Shown here piece after piece: positions 6,372-10,085 of a stretch of 10,085 nucleotides of DNA. Position numbers and translations under genes: made by a program. The DNA comes from Candidatus Aminicenantota bacterium (GTDB taxonomy: Bacteria; Acidobacteriota; Aminicenantia; UBA2199), in assembly GCA_020355945.1 (NCBI GenBank), contig CP070627.1, positions 5,457,131 through 5,467,215 of the forward strand. The letters run 5' to 3'. Every line of letters starts with the position of its first letter. The first letter of the stretch is position 1. The notes below the pieces were generated by a model. It made no database searches. It had not been told where the DNA came from and saw only the letters and a list, made by a program, of their open reading frames with translations.

Positions 6372-6451
6372 TACCCTTCGCCCGGAAACGAATGAAAATC
6401 ATGCTTCCAATTTCTCAATTCTATTGTAGATGCTTCACGGCTTGATTTATT

Positions 6452-6520
6452 GTAGGGGTTTGATTTATCAAACCCTGGCCTGGGAGATTCATCCACGGGT
6501 TTGATAAATCAAACCCCTAC
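6452..6520. repeat. Double-palindrome (REP/MITE-like) element, 24-bp arms
   Basis: The 24-bp arm starting GTAGGGGTTTGATTTATC at 6452-6475 is perfectly inverted at 6497-6520, with a 21-bp centre. Each arm is itself a hairpin: GGGTTTGAT, two bases, ATCAAACCC. The element can thus fold as one long stem or two separate hairpins. The GTAGGGG...CCCCTAC ends resemble palindromic intergenic repeats of other bacteria (from memory). It is too short for a transposase gene, so any movement would be by a trans-acting enzyme. It could also act as a bidirectional terminator or mRNA-protecting element after the XRE gene. Confidence 0.85.
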
Positions 6521-6552
6521 GATCGGATTCATCTGAGGAAATAAATGTATTA

Positions 6553-6581
6553 TTGACAATTGGTTAGAAGTTAGATATAAT
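6553..6581 (+). promoter_or_regulatory. Perfect consensus sigma70 promoter
   Basis: TTGACA at 6553-6558, exactly 17 bp, then TATAAT at 6576-6581: twelve of twelve consensus bases. Start point expected near 6588, only about 5 bases before a GAGG ribosome site. Such a promoter should be strong and is likely controlled by a repressor, plausibly one of the XRE proteins (inference). Confidence 0.85.
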
Positions 6582-6607
6582 CAAGATTCAAAGAGGTTAA
6601 AATCAAT

Positions 6608-6700
6608 GTGGACAAAGTCTTCAAAATCGAGCAAAAGGCGATGGATTTCAATAACAAAATACACAGTGGAATTATGGAAACAAGATCATCAAATGCTTAA
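6608..6700 (+). CDS. Possible leader peptide, 30 aa (GTG start), or 33 aa in another frame
   Basis: Follows the consensus promoter, with GAGG at 6593-6596. Two frames are open. GTG 6608 gives a 30-residue peptide beginning VDKVFKIEQKAMDFNNKIHS and ending METRSSNA, which has protein-like composition. ATG 6606 gives a 33-residue, very basic peptide ending at 6707. Spacing (9 bases) favours the ATG; composition favours the GTG. A similar promoter, GAGG and short-ORF arrangement recurs at 7555-7772, where the peptide also begins M-D-x-x-[FL]-K. This is suggestive only. Confidence 0.35.
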   Translation: MDKVFKIEQKAMDFNNKIHSGIMETRSSNA

Positions 6701-6732
6701 AATTTAAGAACAAAAATAAAAGGAGGAAAACC

Positions 6733-7402
6733 ATGACATTTAAACGTTTCATTTCAATTTTTTTTATAGGGATAAGTTTCATATTTTTGCTTTGCCCAAA
6801 CGTCTATCCGCGCATTAAACTTAATGGAGCAGGTAGTGGCTACGGAAGTGGTGGTGAAAGCAGCGGTGGAGATGGTGTTATAATCGAGGTCCTATATAGT
6901 CGTGGGTGCAGGATATTTTCTTAAAGCCAATTCGGATATTCAAATCCTTTTAAGACAGGTAGAGCTCCAAGATTCCCTGGATTCCCTTGGGATCGATTAC
7001 GTGGGGATGCAGGTTACGGTTAACAGCGCCCTGGAAAACATGATAAATGCAAAACAGTCCTATGAACTCCTGATTCAAAAAGCGGAAACCACACCGTATA
7101 ACCAGGCTGTTATAGACACTTTAAAGGATTTTGCTTACGATGCGTTCATGCAGGAGAACGGATTAAACCGGGTGATATTTGAAAAGGTTCGCAGTTTCCT
7201 GCAAAAAGGAGATATCACCGGTTTATTCAAATATACGTATTCCCGTTACCTGGAAATCATTGAATTGTTAAAAATCGTTCAACAAGATGTAAGCCAGGAT
7301 AAACTGCCGGGATTACCTGTTTTCTGGCAGCTAAATGAGACCACGGCTGATATTTCCATTTTTGGCAGTTATGCAGCCAGGATATTTGCAGGAATTGGTT
7401 AA
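6733..7402 (+). pseudogene. Exported Gly/Ser-rich protein gene with a one-base frameshift (about 222 aa if restored)
   Basis: The start has an excellent site (AAAGGAGGAAAACCATG). The N-terminus is a signal peptide (MTFKRF, hydrophobic IFFIGISFIFLLC, then YPR), followed by a Gly/Ser spacer (GAGSGYGSGGESSGGDG, about 33-49). This frame stops at 6924. A second frame, open from just after 6883 to 7402, continues with GAGYFLKANSDIQILLRQVELQDSL and a helical domain. The second ORF lacks a ribosome site, and the join is clean: removing one C from the CC at 6891-6892 gives GVIIEVYIVVGAGYFLK with no stop. So one protein is likely, broken by a 1-base insertion, an assembly error, or (less likely) +1 frameshifting. 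The restored product would be an exported or membrane-anchored protein (signal peptide, Gly linker, hydrophobic VIIEVYIVVGAG, helical domain). From memory I have seen GAGYFLK...D-Q-I-L-L-R-x-V-E-L-Q-D proteins in similar genomes, without known function. Confidence 0.7.
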
Positions 7403-7410
7403 GCTGCCTT

Positions 7411-7441
7411 GGACAAGGGGGCGAGCCCCCTTGTTCCCTTT
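7411..7441 (+). terminator. Likely terminator hairpin after the exported-protein gene
   Basis: Arms ACAAGGGGG (7413-7421) and CCCCCTTGT (7426-7434) with a CGAG tetraloop; a G-U and a G-C pair extend it to 11 bp. It starts 8 bases after the stop codon. The following tract (TCCCTTT) is only partly T-rich, so termination may be incomplete. Confidence 0.65.
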
Positions 7442-7554
7442 AAAGTATTGATAAATAATTGCATGAAATGCTATTATTCCATTATTCCTGGTTGGAATAG
7501 CAGTTCAACTTTTACCTGGAATGTTAATTTTTTTAAATTTTAAGAAAAATTTCA
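7442..7554. other. AT-rich spacer with a bulged hairpin
   Basis: No gene seen. TGCTATT (7469-7475) pairs with AATAGCA (7496-7502); with a 3-base bulge the stem extends to 9 bp (GGAATAGCA). It is too weak to call a terminator; an operator role is possible. Confidence 0.4.
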
Positions 7555-7583
7555 TTGACAACATGAGACATTTGGATTATACT
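7555..7583 (+). promoter_or_regulatory. Strong sigma70 promoter for the short ORF and permease
   Basis: TTGACA at 7555-7560 (perfect), 17 bp, TATACT at 7578-7583 (5 of 6). Start point near 7590, immediately before GAGG at 7592-7595. It has the same layout as the promoter at 6553-6581. Confidence 0.8.
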
Positions 7584-7604
7584 AATGGTTCGAGGAAATA
7601 AAAA

Positions 7605-7772
7605 ATGGACGGGCGGCTAAAAGATTCAAATTCAAATCCGGCAAATCTTTTATCCCGGACATCATTCACCATCCATTACCAGGAATTTGAAAAAGGGAAA
7701 ATGCATCTCTCATTTTTGCCAGTCAAGGCGCTTTTCCCACAAGAATATCCCAAAAGGAGGAATCATGCGTAA
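7605..7772 (+). CDS. Small ORF, 55 aa, overlapping the permease start
   Basis: ATG 7605 is preceded by GAGG with 9-base spacing and lies about 15 bases downstream of the predicted start point. It stays open to a TAA at 7770-7772, overlapping the permease's start by 8 bases, which suggests translational coupling. The peptide begins MDGRLKDSNSNPANLL and has a more structured-looking second half (FTIHYQEFEKGKMHLSFLPV, ending EYPKRRNHA). No signal peptide, no Cys. No family recognised. It could be a small effector or precursor peptide handled by the permease, a regulatory leader peptide, or a remnant of a larger gene. It is real by position and start signals, but coding status needs comparison with relatives. 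Confidence 0.5.
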   Translation: MDGRLKDSNSNPANLLSRTSFTIHYQEFEKGKMHLSFLPVKALFPQEYPKRRNHA

Positions 7773-9804
7773 TTTTTTCAAACTATTCTCATTGTATTTC
7801 AAACGTTTCATTAGCCTGAGGTACCTGGGGGTCATGCTTGGACTGTTGGTCGTATTCCTTTACAGCACGCACCTGGGGCTTAAAGAGCATAAAAACATAA
7901 AATACAACAATAAAGAATTAAAAAAAATCGAGTTATTGCGCCAAAAGGTAATGAAAAGTTATATGGAGTATTCCATCAGGGGATTTAAGATATTTTATGA
8001 ATCCCCCCGTTCCGGTATATTTTTTAATTGCCCGGTCAAGTTGTCTGATTTATCAGGCAAAGTGAATTCAATTATTACCCTTGACATTGTTGGTAATTGC
8101 AAAGGAGGACAAATTTTCAGGGGCAATTCACGTTTCAGTTTTCGTTTTTCCAACGTGGTGGAGATACTGGTGACATTGGCATTATTACTTTTTGGTTTTG
8201 ACCTGGTGCGCACCCGGGAGTATTTGAAATTTCTTTCCGGTAATTGGACCCAGGGCAAGGTCTTCGCCTCCATTATTGGTTCCGGTATCATTATATTTCT
8301 TGTTTTTATGGCTTTTATCATAGGCTGCTGCCTGGGGCTGTGCCAATTGCAGGGCATTTCATTAACCGCCAATGATATCAATGGCTTTGCCCTTTCACTG
8401 GCACCCATGATTTTAATGATGGTATCCTCTTTTACAGCCGGTATCGCATTAGGATGCCTGAAGTCAAAAGGACTGGGCATTGGATTACTTTTATTGATAT
8501 GGATCGGTTTTGTTCTTATACTGCCTTCGGCTGCTGATTCCATCATCGAAGACAAATCCTTTGAAATATCCTCACCATACAAATTGAAAAGTAAAAAATT
8601 AAAGATGGTAAACGATTTTGAAAAGTACACTGAAAAAAAATATGGAAAATTTGATAAAAACAACATGGAAACTGAAAGAATTATAGTAGAAGATTATTTA
8701 AAAGAGATATTTCCCCTTTTAGAGAAATTGGATACCAGATTAAAGTCAGAGATATCCGGTTTGACAAAGAAGTATCATCATGTGTCCATGTGGCTGCCCA
8801 CGACGTTTTACCATTCGGTGTGTTATGAGGTCAGTGGTCGTGGTTATTATAATTACCTGTCGTTTTATAGTTACTTGCAGAGTTTGTATCGTGGTTTTGT
8901 TCGATTCTGGATAGACCGGGTTTATTACCATGATCCCAAAGTGCTGGTAAATTTTATCCAGGCGGATGAGAATATATTCCACGGCAAAAGCATGATCCCC
9001 CCCAATTATTTGCAGGGTGTTACAGTCAACTCCGGCTGGACCATGGTATTGTTAATTATTACCTATTTTTTGTTTTTTAAGCGCATGTTGAATCATATGA
9101 AAAAATCGGAGATAGCAGAGATTGATTCAGGGCTTAAAAAAGAGCCCCTGGCCTTAGAAAAGGGAAACTTACGAGTTATCCTTACCGAAGGAGATAAATT
9201 CCCCCGATTTTTATATACTTTATTTTCAGGAGAAATCAAGATCCTTCACCGGAAAGGATTTTCCCAAAAGGTTCTTTTGGATGGAAAAGACATAAGTAAA
9301 GTAAAAAATAAAGAAGGTATTTTTTATATATCGAATCCCGGGAGTTTTCCCGGGGACTTTAAGGTGATTGACTTTATCAATTTCTTTGCCCGTTGGAATC
9401 GGGTATCAAAGTCAGAAAAAAAAGCTCTCCTGGAGGATGAAAACATCAAACCCCTGGTTCATAAACGGATTAAAGAGCTTAAAAATCATGAGACCTTTGA
9501 AATTTTTTATTTGTTCTTAAAAATGAAACAGGAAAAGAGTTATGTTTATTTGATCGATGATACCACAGTGGTGCTTCCCGGGACATGTTTGATTCGATTA
9601 AAAGAGTTATTTGACCGGTTAAAACAAGACGCAGTAGTGATATATCTTACCCTGCCGCAAATAGTAGGAATAGAAAGGTTTAAATCCGGTCGCTGTTTTG
9701 TAGACGGAGAAGTATGGTTTGAGTTGGTAGAAAAAATAAAGAAAGAATTTAAATTTAGAAAAAAAATGGAATTAGAAAAGGAAGAAAAAAGTGAAAGAAG
9801 ATAA
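7765..9804 (+). CDS. ABC-2 permease fused to a degenerate ABC ATPase-like domain, 679 aa
   Basis: Inner-membrane exporter subunit. The start ATG 7765 has a strong site (AAAGGAGGAATCATG); an upstream TTG extension lacks one. Membrane helices are at about residues 20-36, 131-147, 168-190, 208-230, 236-254 and 425-438. There is an outer loop at about 37-128 and a large one at about 255-424, the layout of ABC-2 permeases with two big extracytoplasmic parts. After helix 6 comes a cytoplasmic domain (about 468-655) that aligns by eye with ABC ATPases: SGEIKILHRKGFSQKVLLDGKDI like the post-Walker A strands, NPGSFPGDFKVIDFINFFARW like the Q-loop region, KRIKELKNHE like the signature, YVYLIDD (593-599) like Walker B, and VVIYLTLPQ like the H-loop strand. 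The GxxGxGKS/T P-loop, the LSGGQ motif, the Walker B glutamate (here Asp) and the H-loop histidine are absent, so it should not hydrolyse ATP. It probably scaffolds or pairs with a true ATPase encoded elsewhere (inference). Confidence 0.85.
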   Translation: MRNFFKLFSLYFKRFISLRYLGVMLGLLVVFLYSTHLGLKEHKNIKYNNKELKKIELLRQKVMKSYMEYSIRGFKIFYESPRSGIFFNCPVKLSDLSGKVNSIITLDIVGNCKGGQIFRGNSRFSFRFSNVVEILVTLALLLFGFDLVRTREYLKFLSGNWTQGKVFASIIGSGIIIFLVFMAFIIGCCLGLCQLQGISLTANDINGFALSLAPMILMMVSSFTAGIALGCLKSKGLGIGLLLLIWIGFVLILPSAADSIIEDKSFEISSPYKLKSKKLKMVNDFEKYTEKKYGKFDKNNMETERIIVEDYLKEIFPLLEKLDTRLKSEISGLTKKYHHVSMWLPTTFYHSVCYEVSGRGYYNYLSFYSYLQSLYRGFVRFWIDRVYYHDPKVLVNFIQADENIFHGKSMIPPNYLQGVTVNSGWTMVLLIITYFLFFKRMLNHMKKSEIAEIDSGLKKEPLALEKGNLRVILTEGDKFPRFLYTLFSGEIKILHRKGFSQKVLLDGKDISKVKNKEGIFYISNPGSFPGDFKVIDFINFFARWNRVSKSEKKALLEDENIKPLVHKRIKELKNHETFEIFYLFLKMKQEKSYVYLIDDTTVVLPGTCLIRLKELFDRLKQDAVVIYLTLPQIVGIERFKSGRCFVDGEVWFELVEKIKKEFKFRKKMELEKEEKSERR

Positions 9805-10085
9805 TAAAAAACAAAAGATAGCGCAGCGTATTAAGCAGGTTCGTAAATTTTTAAAGCTCAGGCAAAATGAACTTGCCAGGCGATTAAACATATCAAGTGC
9901 GACATTATGCGAGATAGAAGCAGGTAAATATTATCCCGGTTGTGAATTTTTATTGAATATTCACCGTTTGTTTAATGTGAATCTTGATTTTTTATTATTT
10001 GGTCAGGGCAAGATGTTTTCCGAGACCGGGGGTTGGGAAAAGACCTTCGGAGGTATAGAAGATTTAGCCTGGGCAGATGATGAAA
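9791..10085 (+). CDS. XRE-family regulator, partial (right edge)
   Basis: The first 98 codons of an XRE/Cro-CI protein start at GTG 9791, overlapping the permease's last 14 bases; GGAAG lies about 6 bases upstream. The HTH includes LRQNELARRLNISSATLCEIEAGKYYP, followed by FNVNLDFLLFGQGKMF, close to the regulator at 5914-6333 in both HTH and post-HTH motif. The overlap implies one transcript with the permease, so it probably controls the permease unit (inference). The C-terminus is off the window. Confidence 0.88.
   Translation, partial: MKEDNKKQKIAQRIKQVRKFLKLRQNELARRLNISSATLCEIEAGKYYPGCEFLLNIHRLFNVNLDFLLFGQGKMFSETGGWEKTFGGIEDLAWADDE

Larger units (their letters stand above)
6334..6605. other. 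Non-coding region with repeats and a promoter
   Basis: Between the XRE stop and the next ribosome site I see no gene. It holds the 9-bp tandem repeat (6345-6371), the double palindrome (6452-6520) and a consensus promoter (6553-6581), each listed separately. Confidence 0.7.

Noticed and set aside
7687..7764. Upstream extension of the permease from a TTG
   Set aside because: No ribosome site, whereas ATG 7765 has AAAGGAGG with good spacing and begins a normal membrane-protein N-terminus.
7995..8666. Reverse 223-codon ORF inside the permease gene
   Set aside because: Antisense shadow of a clear permease; no start signals or recognisable domains.
9791..9804. Permease stop/XRE start overlap as a sequencing error fusing two genes
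   Set aside because: Both frames end and begin normally with a ribosome site; short overlaps are common in operons.

Overview
The window is about 10 kb of moderately AT-rich bacterial DNA with standard bacterial start signals and good Shine-Dalgarno sites. The gene content suggests an uncultured, large-genome bacterium. A Bacteroidetes/Acidobacteriota-style FtsX/MacB permease sits beside several small XRE regulators, an ABC-2 permease and unknown proteins. From memory the combination resembles Candidatus Aminicenantes, but no marker gene is present, so this is a weak inference.

Layout. (1) 4-2436 (+): a complete two-module FtsX/MacB permease. (2) 2492-2935 (-): XRE regulator, convergent with the permease. 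(3) 5509 down to about 3134 (-): a tight operon of unknown genes. In order these are a 242-aa Cys-containing protein, a 120-aa protein made of four 63-bp tandem repeats, a 251-aa helical protein (joined to the repeat gene by an ATGA overlap), an 82-aa protein faintly resembling an acyl carrier protein, and a doubtful 64-codon ORF. (4) 5659-5692: two divergent sigma70-like promoters that occupy the same DNA, one for this operon and one for the rightward XRE gene at 5914-6333. (5) 6334-6605: non-coding DNA with a 9-bp tandem repeat, a 69-bp double-palindrome element and a perfect consensus promoter. (6) 6733-7402 (+): an exported Gly/Ser-rich protein gene broken by an apparent one-base frameshift, followed by a hairpin. 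(7) 7555-9804 (+): a strong promoter, a previously unlisted 55-codon ORF, and a 679-aa ABC-2 permease whose C-terminus looks like a degenerate ABC ATPase domain with its catalytic motifs lost. (8) 9791-10085 (+): a third XRE regulator overlapping the permease end and cut by the window edge.

How they may work together (inference). The right half reads as a cassette of XRE regulator, short ORF with exported protein, short ORF with permease/pseudo-ATPase, and XRE regulator. Each of the two middle units has its own strong promoter. The left operon shares a promoter region with the first of these regulators, so that XRE protein could control both directions. The three XRE proteins share a motif just after the HTH (G-x-G-x-MF). 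The most unusual items are the permease/pseudo-ATPase fusion, the 63-bp repeat gene, the overlapping divergent promoters, and the two promoter-proximal short ORFs.
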